Part shown: positions 21,741 to 32,998 of the stretch, one piece after another
Layout: every line of letters begins with the position of its first letter
Position numbering within the stretch: the first letter of the stretch is position 1
Source of the DNA: Blumeriella jaapii
Lineage: Eukaryota > Ascomycota > Leotiomycetes > Helotiales > Drepanopezizaceae
Assembly: GCA_009599575.1 (NCBI GenBank)
Contig: VWND01000028.1
Location: forward strand, 1 to 64,000
DNA: 64,000 bases
Direction: 5' to 3'
Made by a program: the position numbers and the translations under genes
Notes under the pieces: model-generated
The model's database searches: none
The model's input: the letters and a program-made list of their open reading frames with translations, nothing else
What the model was told of the DNA's origin: nothing

Positions 21741-23129
21741 TCAAAAATGATAAACCTTGACCGAGTTGACGGTCCAATAAGCCTGTGCAAATGCCCTTGG
21801 GTTGGCTCCAACGTAGCTTTGGCAAGAGCCGTAGTTGGCACAGCTGCTCCGGCCCCAGACGTCTGCAGATCCAGCCCACTGTCCTCGAATCAGCTTTGCC
21901 TCTCACATTTGTTGAACGTGCGCGGGACAGTGAAAACCCGGAATGCGAACATACATCACCACAGAAAGTCGTATCAAAGATGATCTTCTGGTTAGCAAAG
22001 TGAGAGTCAACGTTACAACCACTGCCCCCGTTGAAAGCCACGACCGGAGTTCCCCAGTTGCCCGTCACGGGTCTTCCGCTCGTGATATCGCCAGGGATCG
22101 CATTGCGGGGGAAGAACCAGACGTAGATACCAGAAGACTCCCATTGCATCGCGTAAACGCCACCGCCGTTGTTGTTAAAAGAATTGCCGTAGGCATTCGG
22201 GGTCGTTGTGGTTGCACCGCAGCCGTTGTAGCCGGAGTTGGAATGGCAGTCTGGCGTGATGAGATTGGTGCCGGCCTGCGAGCTGGCAGTGTTGACTATT
22301 GGTTTATCAGAGTGTGCATGTTAAGGTACGGGTCGATCAACCACATTCAACCCGCCTACGAGATCCACCAGGATCCGTAAGTGGTAGATCGAGGTAGCTT
22401 GAAAGAAAAAAATTTGGTTAATAGAGAGGTATGTACATACCCGAACATCCAGCTGAAGTGTGTAGAGTTATCTGGTTGGTTCCTGCAAGGTTGACTCCCT
22501 CGATGACATCGATCTCGCCGCTTGCTGGCCAGTTGGGACTATCTAATCGTCAGTATGTCTACTTATAGTCAGACTAAGCGAGGTGGGAAAAAATCGTCTT
22601 GAACTGCTAGTAATCTAGACAACGCTTGGTAGCAGAACACGATGTGACTTACCCAAATAGCCAAAAGGCAGGCCAAACCCCACAGATGCTACCCGGCCTA
22701 ATTTTCGCATGTCAGTAAGGGTTTCAAAAGTGTTCCAAGAACGTGAAAACCTCACATGTGAGCAATGTCAGCAATAAAGAGCCCGTGGTTGTAAGCTTTC
22801 TTGCTCTCAAGCCGCACCGACGCCCTTCCTGGCGCAGGGGGGTTCACGGTCCAATAGTCAACCCCCAGGTAGACTTGTCCATAATTTGTGTTGATCAGCC
22901 CAGCACTGGCAGCAGAGCCTTGGTCTCTGTAGTTCACCCATCCGTGGGTCGGATCAGGCCCATTGTAGAAGTCAAAGCTGGCGAAGAAGTTGTTACTGTT
23001 ATACGTGTCGACCAGATTGTAGGAAGCTGTAGTGAAACTGTGATGAGTGGCTGTTATGTTAGAGGCTAAAGTTGTCGTGGCTGCTGCGAAGCCGACAATT
23101 GCTAGGCCGAGAATCTTGGTAGAGTACAT
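21741..23129 (-). CDS. Secreted GH16 endo-beta-1,3(4)-glucanase
   Basis: Five exons: 23129-22756, 22697-22653, 22538-22441, 22295-21955, 21878-21741; 331 residues, all introns GT-AG and in phase. An N-terminal signal peptide ([20 protein letters not shown]) precedes the GH16 jelly-roll. Seen in order: [20 protein letters not shown], the substrate-cleft stretch [12 protein letters not shown] split by intron 2, and the catalytic signature [10 protein letters not shown], which holds the nucleophile and acid/base glutamates. Then come [49 protein letters not shown] and a C-terminal [12 protein letters not shown]. Proteins with this pattern are laminarinase or mixed-linkage glucanases acting on plant or fungal beta-glucan outside the cell. 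No transmembrane or GPI tail is visible, unlike the wall-crosslinking GH16 proteins. Confidence 0.93.
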
Positions 23130-23267
23130 GGCTGGACTTGTGGCAGCGAGAAGAAACTTGCCAACAGTGTGAGGCTAGTAATCTACTAGATATCGAGAAG
23201 TCGAAGCTCTACTGTAATGGACAGGTCTTGATTTCTCTTGTACTGCCTTGGCGCTAGCCTGTTCGAG

Positions 23268-23274
23268 ATTTATA
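23268..23274 (-). promoter_or_regulatory. Possible TATA box of GH16 gene
   Basis: TATAAAT on the minus strand, about 140 bp before the start codon at 23129. Confidence 0.45.
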
Positions 23275-26200
23275 CAGGTAAAAGCTCGAAATAACTGTCG
23301 GATGGTTCAGGGGGGAAGCATTTAATGTTTGCTTAGTTAGAGGTAAGAATTTAGACAATGGGATGGTGTACAGCAGGAATTTCAAGCAAAGGAATGACTG
23401 AGGCGGCCAGGGGAGATGTGCTACCATCTCCATAGCTTGGGGCACCACAAGATTTATATCTCCGAGAAAGAGACGTGAACGATCAGGAGATGCGCAGCTA
23501 TAGAAACTTCTGTCCGCCTCCCGCCTGATAATTCCGGCAAGTAGGTGGCACCGAGGGGCTGGTATTGCGTTGGCAGCTGGCCAGGAATGATGTGCCAGAT
23601 TGAAACGGGTGTAGGGTGTTGCAGAATACTTATTCCAAGATATCATTGGCCGTCTGGCAGGTCAGCAACTGCCGACTCCATATTGTAGCTGCCATGTGGC
23701 TTCGGCATCAGGAGTTGGAGGTTGAAATCTGGACCTATAAACTCGGAGACGGGCCCCTAAAGAGGAGAGTGGCGAGCGGATGAGAGATGAACTACTCTGA
23801 AACCTGTCAATAGACAGGAAGAAAGGACGATGGAGGCTTGGAAGGCTCGTTCCGTAGAATTCAAGTCAATACTTCAGCTTAGGTACAAGGGTATTCTGAT
23901 ATGACAGACAACGCGGGTTGAACACCTTGCTCTATACTTGTACTAACTGTGAGATGAAAATCACTCAAAGTCGAGGAAAACGGAAAACGCAGGGCTGTCG
24001 ACACTCCGACTTGGAGCACTTTCCCGAGCAGCTGCTTGGAAACCGATCATGGGTCGAAAAAGACGTAGAATCGTGAAGTAATGCCAAAAGGGGTTCGACC
24101 GCCTCGCTAATCACAAGGCGTTTTTAGATCACCCGTGGATGTCCAAGGATCACGATGTGCCATCACCCGCATGCGATCCAAGCCCTTGGGAAGTTGAAAA
24201 GGCCGAGCGAGGCCCAGAGAGACGTTCAGGACGAGGATTGGCCGGCCTTGGGCTGGCTTGTCGATCTCTAACACCGGGCGCGGGGTCGACTACAAAGGCG
24301 ATGCGGACCAACCGAGTGCCCTTTCGCTGTTCCTGCGTGACAGGCGTCACACATCCCCTGATTGGACTTCTTCGCTTGTGCCACTTTCCCAACTCAGCAA
24401 ATGGGCATTCAGTTGCTCCAGACTCTGAGTGAGTCTTGCGGCCGTTCGGCAGATGCCTTGCTTACAAGCGGAATAAGGACATTCCCGATATACGTCTACC
24501 TACCAGTATTCTAAGCTTTGTAAACGTGACAGCGCCCATAGACAAGTGTAGTCTCGAGTCCAAGATAATCGTGCGGCCAGGAAGTATGAACTCGCATGGG
24601 CTGAGGTCTTGTAGGGTAGTTAATCGTAGGTTAACGAAAGAAAGTGGCGCCTTGTTTACGATGCCTATAACTGCTGATAACTGCTTTTCTTGTTTACAAA
24701 CAAACTGGTATTCTGTGCATCGATATGCTTTACAACTCAAAATCCCAGAAAAAACTTTTGCCAATGGAATAAAGTCGAAGAAGTTTTGTATGAGTAAAGG
24801 TCGGATACGCAAACTCGCTCCGAGCAAAAGAGAGGTGTGGACTTGGCGCTATTCCAACTTTTTGCAGATGCGATTAGCTGCCGAGTTCTTGATTTAGCGT
24901 ACGCGGGTCCAGACCTCCTAGCCGCTCAAGTACTTTGTGAGGTAGAAAAAGGCAAGTAATCTTAGTTCTGTCTACAGTATATCGCAAGAGTCTGAGTAGC
25001 CACATCGTATGTAATGTACATTTCTTTCCATCCATGTTTTAGACTAATTTAGGCAGAGATCTAAACCCAGGGAATTCTTACTATCAAGAAGAAGAGTACA
25101 CGTCAAGTTGAGGATCAGCTTGATAACCTTAGAATTACTGATCGCGTACGATTTTGCTTGTGAGCAGACTCCAGAATCGCCCAAGAAAACAACTGACAGC
25201 CGAACAAGCTCTGCCAGAAGGTCGACAACCCCTTACAACAAGCCTCATATTGGCGCATCAGATACCAGGTGAACATGTGTTCGGATGTTTACTTAGATCT
25301 CCTCAACTCTATGCAAGCTCGGTTCTCACCACCGAGCTTCCCGTATTCCCAATCAGTAAGAACACTTAGCAAGATACCACTTGCCTGTCATCAGCCATGG
25401 CGACAGACAACAACAAACTCTACGCAACAACCCCCCCCCCCCCCCCTTCCCCCCAGGGCGCCCCTCCCGGCTCCCATTTACAAGCACATGTGCATCACGC
25501 CTCTGATCACGGGCTCCGTCTCCTTCGTCGGGCTGACAGGCTTCGCACCCAGCTCCGATCCGAGCACCTCGCCGGCCACGATCCCGCACCAGGCGCCTCT
25601 CGCCTACGCCAAGATCAAGACCTGTCTCGCGTCCGCAGGCGTGACGAGGTGCGGCACTGCATCGTGAAGGAGACGGACGATGCGGAGGTCGACCGGCGGG
25701 ATGTCGTGGATAGAGGCTGGGGAGAGGCGGGGATGCGGTTCACGGATCAGAGGAGATGGGGTGGGGGGGCGTAGGCTGCCCGATACGGTGGTAAGCGTCG
25801 CGAGTTTGGCGGTCACTGGGTTGCTTGCTGTATGAGTGCGAGGTGTGAGCTGTCGTGAGGAAGCAATTTACATACCCGTTGAAGGAAAGGGGGTCGGCGG
25901 AGATGCTTGGAGAAGAAATAGGTCGGTTGGGAGGAAGGTGGTGATCGATGAAGGTTAGGTTAGCGAAGGGCTTTGGGTAAACACACGCGACCGGTACGAC
26001 GTATCTACAGCAGCGACCGCTTTGGTTGTAGCATGCACATTTGACAATACCATTCCTCGTATCAAGCAATACACGCAACAGTCATCTGCTACCCCATGTT
26101 CTCGAAGATGTCAAGTGACTGACTGGGGCCCGACAACATCCAATCCGATTTCTACTTCGAAACTCAATCGCGCTGCCTGCCCCATGTGTGTGACACTCCC

Positions 26201-26917
26201 ACTTGCCAATAGGCTAATATAAAACGCGCCATGTTCCTCTCCCATGATGAAAAGCGATTCATCACGGACTGTGGGGTAAGGCTGGGTGTTCTACCTCTGT
26301 GCGGCCTCGGTAGCAGTATTTCACGACCGATCAAATCTGCTGACTCTATCTGAATCTGTTTTCTTTTGGCTAAGCGAGGATGTCGACAACCTACAGCACA
26401 GTACTTCACCGTAAGCTCGAACGGGCCGAACAGAGGAACTCTACGCTACCAATTTCTGCTAGACGTCTTTCCCTTCCCTTTTCTTGGCTACACTTCGTGT
26501 GGAGTGTCTTGCGATTGACGAGATTGCTCGGTATTGTGTTCCAGAGAGAAGTGAGTACTCTGGCATTTCCAAGACAGCACATGAACAAACTCTGAAGCTT
26601 CCAACCCCTACGTAGGACAGATAACCCAGCTCTATCGATCGTAATTCGTATATGTCTACAATACATGGCCGAAACTTGCGACAAAGCCGCAAGATCTGTT
26701 ATTTCCGTCGCAGGCTGCTTCAAAACTGCTGGTTTGAGCTTGAAAATCTCCGGTCCGAAACACGGCCATATATATGGTCCTGCGCGCAGGAGACACTCCA
26801 CCTGCTCTATCTCCAAAGCCGCTTCCAGGCCAGGAAACCTCTGCTTCTAGTAACCGGTTTCTACAAGCCGGTCGTCACCCTGCTCTTCATGTGATCAATC
26901 CTCTCGCACGTCGCCGT
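23275..26917. other. Gene-free region of 3.6 kb
   Basis: No supported gene. A short frame at 25397-25774 or 25269-25667 begins beside a C run (about 25431-25446) and might be a small gene shifted by homopolymer error, but nothing in it is recognised. Minus-strand open stretches at 23254-23646 and 26406-26816 were also not supported. Confidence 0.45.
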
Positions 26918-28432
26918 TCAGTCCAAATCAACGCCATTCAAAGCTTCGCTCAGGCTACAGTTCTGCTCCGGCACTTCCGGTAGCACGTTGCTGAGTTTCT
27001 CGTTCAACTGCGCTCCCTTCGCTTCTGCAGCCTTGATTGCAGAGTCCATCTCCTCGGCGTCTTCTTCACTCCGACTCCCTTCGCTCTCGGTCTCCGGAGG
27101 CGTCAACTCCCCCGTCGTGGCCAGTGTCCGTCGGACATGGCACATGTTCCGCTTGAGCATGCACATCTCGATGGCAATTCCTGGTCCAAAAGCGCAGCCG
27201 ACCACGAAATCCTCACCTTGCCGCCCGGCGCCAGCTCGTCCATGTCCTTCTGCCGCAGACGGTCTAGCACCGAGATGACCGTTGCCGAGGACGAGTTTCC
27301 GTGATTGATGTACGTGTCGTAACTCGCGCGCATGTGCTCCGCCGAGATGTTCATGGCACGCTCGACTCCCGAGAGGATCGTAGCCCCGCCTGGGTGCAAG
27401 GCCCAGTCGAAGTCGGCCGCGGCTTGGTAGTTCGAGGGGAGGTTTGGGAGCGTGGCGAGGAGATCGTTGAATGTCGGCTCTACAGCCGCGGCGGCGAGCT
27501 TGGGAACTCGAGGAGAGAGAACGACTTTCCAACCTTTCACAGCTGTCAGTTCTGGTCATAGCGAAGAAGAGCAGAGGCGGACTAACCTAACGGATCAACA
27601 TCGAATCCTAGATCTTGCTCAGTATCAGCAATGATCCGGTGGTCCCATCCCAGCAGCTCGTATACCGGCTCGGCGTCCTCCCCTCCAACACCGTTACTCA
27701 AGACCAGAGAACTGGCGCAATCGCTGAATAGCGTCACGCCGATCCTCGTCTCCTGAAGCTCGTTTATACTGTCCAGCTCGCTTCTCACCAACAGACTACT
27801 TATTTCCAGCGCCACCACCAAAACCTTAGCTCTCCTCCCGCGAAAGCTGTGTCCCAGAGCCAGGTTGGCAGCAGTTCTCAGACTCGCAAGACCTCCACTG
27901 CACCCAACGCCATGCAGCAGTACCTTCTCCACCGGCTGTGTTATGCCTAATCCCTTGCACACGTAGTGGTCGAAGCCCGGATTGGCGCTGTTCGTGCAGG
28001 TCGTCGACACCACATGCGTTATATCGGCCGGCGAGATCTGCGCTTCGTGGAGCGCTTTCCGGGCCGCGGTCACGGCCAACGCGACGCCGTCTTTGAGGAA
28101 GACATTGCAGAGCTCGTTGATCGTCGGTGCGCGGCCCATGTTGGCCATGTGGTGGTCGACTGTGCCGATCGCTGAGCGCGTGTTGATCCCCGTGTATTGG
28201 TTGATCGTCCGTATTTTGGTCATGCTGTGCCCGTGTCAGCATTGCTCTAGGGCAGGAGGACGAGGAGGAGGGCGCACGCTGGCGACTCTGGATAATGGCG
28301 TTTGCAGATGGTGTCCACGCATGCTGGGTCGAGCAGGTAGGGAGGGTATTCTACGCCTATGCCTATGATAGAGAGGTTGAGCTCGCCAAACTGTTTGTGC
28401 GTCGCATCGTCATTCTTCTTTACGTCTGCCAT
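26918..28432 (-). CDS. Type III polyketide synthase with frameshift near C-terminus
   Basis: Chalcone-synthase-like enzyme that condenses malonyl-CoA onto acyl-CoA starters to make pyrones, resorcinols or similar aromatics. Exons 28432-28278, 28224-27587 and from 27542 on. The first exon ends RHYPESPA and joins MTKIRTINQYTGINTRSAIG. Catalytic triad: Cys in LLHGVGCSGGLASL, His in DWALHPGGATIL, Asn in YINHGNSSSATV. At about 27213-27219 the frame must shift (plus two or minus one base) to pass from ELAPGGK into DFVVGCAFGPGIAIEMCMLK, which carries the conserved GFGPG-type loop; unshifted, the protein ends at 27103 without it. A GT-AG pair is present there, but splicing would remove the loop and not restore frame. 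The shifted frame ends in an acidic tail (ETESEGSRSEEDAEEMD) at 26918. It may be a recent pseudogene or an assembly indel. No other biosynthetic gene is adjacent. Confidence 0.88.
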
Positions 28433-29443
28433 ACTCTTGGGCGTCGATTGGGAGGATTTCTAAGGGCCAATTGAGGTCTGAGAAGCTGTTCAAGACTGCA
28501 GCAGAAGTTTTCACCGGTATCTACAGCAGGAGCGCCAAAGTGGTGACAACCAGGTGGGGCGTCAGCGAGCGGAAGAGACGGTCGAATACGGAGGAGGGGT
28601 TAAGCACTGGGAGATGGACTAACTGGTGGAAGAAAAAGTTGGAAAGCTGCGAGCGTTGGATGGTGCCAGCTGTGATGTGAATGTCCCTCGTGTTGCTTTC
28701 TCAACAAAAAGCCAGCGAAAACGCAGTGATATGCGAGAGAAGCATGAGAGGTTGTTGCTTTGGCAGGGATGCAGAGGTACTGCGCTGTACAGACTACAGA
28801 CTGTACATATGTAGTACGGTACGGTACGGTACCCAAGATAGTGTTTGGATTAGCTCCGGAAGATTTAAGCTGATCCTGCATCATTGACCTGACAGTAGGG
28901 TGGAAGTAAACAATATTAATAGGTCGGTTTGGTGGGCCTTCGTACAGTGTCTACGTAGGGTATCCATTCAGACAAAGTTTCGAAGGATGGACAGAACTTA
29001 CATACAGTATAGTACAGTACTGTACAGTACTGTATGTACAGTACAGTCAGTATGTATAGATATTTACTGCACATTAAGCGAGCTTGTTTTGTGTACATAC
29101 TGTACTACAATGTTGACATTTTGTTCGAGTATTGTTCCTCGTCTTCGTCACGGCTAAGCGAGAATTACTCGGTTGGTATACAAACACACAACCAACTACT
29201 GTACCCAATCACTTGGCTCAATGCTTCATAAGTACGTACTGTGTAGTGCTTCTATGGTTTCCGAGAACGGGATTATCGCGGTTGGCAGCACCCACCGTGA
29301 AAGTTAATTCGACCCCGGCCTTCCGGATCGAGATGCAAATCAGACAATCTACATACATCGCCGAGCCTACGCAGCCAACGACCTCGATTCCGTGCCGTAC
29401 AAGCATTCACCTATCTATCCATCCATTCCACCCATTCTCCACG
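28433..29443. other. Intergenic region with GTAC repeats
   Basis: Between the type III PKS and the small membrane-protein gene. It holds (GGTAC)n at 28814-28833 and palindromic GTAC repeats at 29005-29052; no supported gene. Confidence 0.55.
28999..29052. repeat. Palindromic GTAC pentamer cluster
   Basis: Includes CAGTACTGTACAGTACTG, an 18-bp perfect palindrome, followed by further TACAGTACAG units. Confidence 0.92.
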
Positions 29444-29860
29444 ATGCCTTTTGCACTGCCCTCAAACCTCAATCCCTCATTCCTGATCCACATCGCCCTC
29501 GAGGTGCCCGCCTCCCTCAACTTCTACCTGCGTCCGGACCACCAGCTCTCCGCGCCGGCGCCGCAGGCGCACGCCGTGATCCGGCAGTACGCCGTCTCGC
29601 TGCTGTCGTCGAGTCTGGTCGCGGCCGTGTTCGCGTTCCGGAAGAGGGACGAGACGAGTGCGTGGGTGGCGGCGGCGTTGGCCGTCTACCATCTCGCGCC
29701 GCTAGTGAGGGCTGCCATCACGATCGCGCGGCGGCGCGCTGAGAGGGGTGAAGAGGGGGAGGGGGATTTGAGGGAACCGGAAGGACCGTGGATTCGTGCG
29801 ATTGTGCACGCTGCGGCGCTGGGGCCGCTGCTCTGGGAGTTCCAGTACGGAGGGAAGTGA
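29444..29860 (+). CDS. Small multi-spanning membrane protein, unknown function
   Basis: A single exon of 138 codons with strong G/C third positions. The start at 29444 follows an ACG context and gives MPFALPSNLNPSFLIHIALE; the in-frame open stretch upstream has no codon bias. Hydrophobic segments: about residues 12-30, YAVSLLSSSLVAAVFAF (46-62), AWVAAALAVYHLAPLVRAAI (72-92) and IVHAAALGPLLWEF (118-132), suggesting four membrane helices, with a short charged loop (RRRAERGEEGEGDLREPEG) between the last two. No named domain recognised; similar small tetraspan proteins are widespread in ascomycetes. Confidence 0.75.
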   Translation: MPFALPSNLNPSFLIHIALEVPASLNFYLRPDHQLSAPAPQAHAVIRQYAVSLLSSSLVAAVFAFRKRDETSAWVAAALAVYHLAPLVRAAITIARRRAERGEEGEGDLREPEGPWIRAIVHAAALGPLLWEFQYGGK

Positions 29861-29977
29861 AAGCTGGAAGCGAGTGTTCGTCCACTGGGTAGACTTCAAG
29901 GTTGAGAACATGTGACGCCGGATTGACAATTCGTGTGTATGAGCTTTGCATCAAGTTCATGGGGTATCGGAAACTAC

Positions 29978-31375
29978 CTAGTCAAACGTGACCTTCTTCC
30001 CCTGGAACGTGGCCGTCTTCTTCTCTTCTTTCGCTTTCTTTGCAGCCTGCCAACTGGGATGTAGCACGCCCACATCGTCTCTCTTCTTCACCACCACTTT
30101 CCTCGGTTCCACAGCTATAGCATTCTCTCCCGTCACCTGCCTGACGTCTCTCTGCCCGCCCCCTCTGCCCCCTCTGCCACCTCGTCCCCCCCTCTGTCCG
30201 CCTGTAGCACCCCTTTTCGCATCCCATCCATCGTCCTTGCCCCTCTTCCCCATCTCAGCAACAGGCGGCAATCCTTTCTTGAGGTGATTGGCCCCCTTGC
30301 CATGCTTCTTCTCGGCTATGGCTCTCCTCGCCATCTGCCCAGGTCGATTCTTCCTCACCAGCGGCGGAGCATCGTCGAAATCGGAAGCCGCAGACTCAGA
30401 CCCGGACCAGTATCCGACGTTTAGACTCGGGAGAAATGTTGAGTCCTTGGGAACACCTATGGGGATCCTGGGCTTGGATGCTCTCTCGCGTTTGACTTTG
30501 GGCTCGGATACTTTTGCTTCAGATTCTTCAGTGTCAAAGTCGGAGGCTGAAGGTGATATTGATGGGCGAGCAAGTTTTCTGTCAATCGCGTGTGCCTCCT
30601 CATCGGAGCTTTCTTCATCTGAAGATCCACCTAGCAAAGCCTCATAACGAGCCAGCTTCGCTTCTGAAGTTACGTCGTCGGAATTCTCTAGATTGTCGTC
30701 ACTATCATCGTTTGTACCTAGGAGGTCATCTCGACTAAGCCCGGCACCTCTCGTGGTCTGCCTCGCAGGTTGGTTTTCCTCTTCTGAATCGGCGTCCTCG
30801 CTATCAGACTCAGCTCTCCCAGAAACTTCATTTCTCGGTTTCTTTAATATCCCTTTGATCTCCTCCTTCTTCCCGCCTTTCTTCTTGTCAAGCACGGCCG
30901 GCTGTGGAATCCCCATGGAAATATACATCCCTGCTATCACCTGCGGCATCACCGTCTTAACGGCAGGCATGTTCAGCATTCCACTGCAAACATTGTTCGT
31001 CGCCGCAATCATCTCTTCGGACATCTCTGGTTTTGGAGGCACCTTCTTCGCCTCTTCGGGCAACAGTTCGCTCTCCGCGATCCTTTTGATCTTCAACAAC
31101 GTCTTGTGCAGATGCGCTTCTGCCGCGTGCTCCAGATTCAGGCTCTTCAAAGCCTCTATTTCTCGATTGATTCGCGCCACGTCTTCGGATTTGTTCTCGC
31201 TCACAGCCTTCTTCAGCCGCTTTCCGAGTTTCTGGCGCTCGAAGTTTTTGGCCAACTTCAGGGCTCGGAATAGCTGTTTTTTGCTTTGGGCAAGCTGATT
31301 CTGGACATCTTGTGTGCGCATAGATTGGAGTCGATCGCCATTGCCTTCGTAGACAGAACGCTTCCGTTTTGGCAT
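29978..31375 (-). CDS. BUD22: Bud22-like 40S ribosome-biogenesis protein
   Basis: Nucleolar factor of the Bud22/SRFBP1 family needed for small-subunit rRNA processing. A single exon of 465 residues if started at 31375 (MPKRKRSVYEGNG, basic and typical); an in-frame ATG at 31453 would add 26 non-basic residues. N-terminal helical region with the family hallmark LFRALKLAKNFERQKLGKRL (about residues 30-60), then coiled coil, an acidic Ser/Asp/Glu-rich middle (about 190-290) expected of a nucleolar protein, a Gly/Arg (RGGRGGRGG) stretch near 400, and the conserved C-terminus HPSWQAAKKAKEEKKTATF followed by QGKKVTFD. Converges with the gene at 29444. Confidence 0.9.
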   Translation of the reverse strand: MPKRKRSVYEGNGDRLQSMRTQDVQNQLAQSKKQLFRALKLAKNFERQKLGKRLKKAVSENKSEDVARINREIEALKSLNLEHAAEAHLHKTLLKIKRIAESELLPEEAKKVPPKPEMSEEMIAATNNVCSGMLNMPAVKTVMPQVIAGMYISMGIPQPAVLDKKKGGKKEEIKGILKKPRNEVSGRAESDSEDADSEEENQPARQTTRGAGLSRDDLLGTNDDSDDNLENSDDVTSEAKLARYEALLGGSSDEESSDEEAHAIDRKLARPSISPSASDFDTEESEAKVSEPKVKRERASKPRIPIGVPKDSTFLPSLNVGYWSGSESAASDFDDAPPLVRKNRPGQMARRAIAEKKHGKGANHLKKGLPPVAEMGKRGKDDGWDAKRGATGGQRGGRGGRGGRGGGQRDVRQVTGENAIAVEPRKVVVKKRDDVGVLHPSWQAAKKAKEEKKTATFQGKKVTFD

Positions 31376-32927
31376 TTCGTAGAGATCTATAGGTCCTTCG
31401 TTCGTGGGTAAAGTCGAGAAATTGTTCAACTCTCGTGGAATGAAAAATAACATTTTTGATGCAACTAGCGGCCGTCCCGGTTAGCGCCTTGGCGGGGAGC
31501 GGAGTTGACGGCGACGTCGATGCTTTTCGCTTTTCTACCATTTCAAGCACTGAAACTTGTGAATGTGACAGTTCACACAACATATGCTCTCGATTCATAG
31601 GCTTTGGCTTAATAACGGTAAGAGCTTCAACCATTAAAAAGCACTTCACATCCACTTCGACGGCGGCTGGAAAAGGATCCTCAAAGCCGCTGCAACGTAT
31701 CTCGGTTTTTTTTGTCAAAAATACTCAAATAGGCCATCTCTATTACGGCACATTCCAACATCATCACCTTTCACGCTGCTACACTCGAGCTGAATATTGT
31801 CTCTGTATAGCTTGAGGCTGCGGCCCTCTTAAGCCGTTGAGCAGAAGAGCCAAGTCTGCACAATTTGTGAATGCGGATCTGCTTTCACAACAGCGCCATT
31901 GGCATCCACGATGTTCTACTTTGTTACGCCAAGCACTGAGACTCTCGGTAGGATCTGCGTTCAATTTTCTTTTAGACTTGTATTTTCAGGGTTTCCAAAG
32001 TCTACGGAGTAGCCTCACGTGGACAAGCAGTTCTTGTCGTTTTTCTGGTTATCAGCACGGGTACGACGCTGACCTTGTGGTATCAGCTTGTATTTCAATT
32101 TGAGCCAATTTCAGTCGGGAGTCTAGCGTTTAGCAAGTGGCTCGACGTAGATGGTTGATCCGAAGTCAATCAACAACGCCTTTCACGAACTTCTGGTAGT
32201 TCCAAAGCTCTACATCTCGGCCAAGATATTTGAGATTGTTTACCCCAGATTTAGGTCAGCTAGAGCCCTTATATAGGGCGTTTCAAGCTTGGATCATTAT
32301 GTCCGGCACGAAAGCTCCTTCATCTCCCAGTCGCTATGGAGTGCTAATCAGCCGACTTGGCAGATTTCAATGCAAACTATTGGCTTTGCAACATGTTTGC
32401 TTGTAACGTAGATCGGAATAGAAAAATGAGCTTGTCCTTCAGATCAATACACAGAAATCTTCCGCGAATCAAATTTCAGAAACTGTAAATCATGACTTTG
32501 TACTACCTTGGCAAAAGGAATCCACATTCCTACCGCCTTTCTTTCTCCATCCCGTCTGGAGATTTGCCGTCCTCCCTCCCGTACCTGTAGCCTGAAATTT
32601 CAAAATTCACAAGCACATGCAACTTACAGATTCAAACTACATTGCAGTATGTTTCTCGGTTACATACAGTTTGGTACATTTACTCCCAGTTTGAAGCAAA
32701 TCAAGTGCGGCCAGTGGCTTCCGACATGATTTTTCCGAAATGGTGTTTACTGCAGATGACTGCTCGAAGAGTCTTCGGCATCATAGGCCGTGTCTACTCA
32801 ATCCGAAATTGACACGAGATTAAGTGGCAGGACTTGACGCCAGTAGCAAAGCCTCCTGCCGCTCCGTGTATCAGTAAGTAGCTCGATGATTGGAAATTGT
32901 GCGATGCCCTAGGTGAGCAAATTTCAG
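31376..32927. other. Gene-free region upstream of GH7 gene
   Basis: About 1.5 kb of AT-richer unique DNA, no supported gene. It presumably holds the regulated promoter of the cellobiohydrolase. Confidence 0.5.
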
Positions 32928-32934
32928 TATATAA
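32928..32934 (+). promoter_or_regulatory. Likely TATA box of GH7 gene
   Basis: TATATAA 71 bp before the start codon at 32999. Confidence 0.6.
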
Positions 32935-32998
32935 GATGGTTGAAGGCGTCTACAAAAGGGCTATCTCAGATTCCAGGTCCATTAGCATTTCTTTCATC

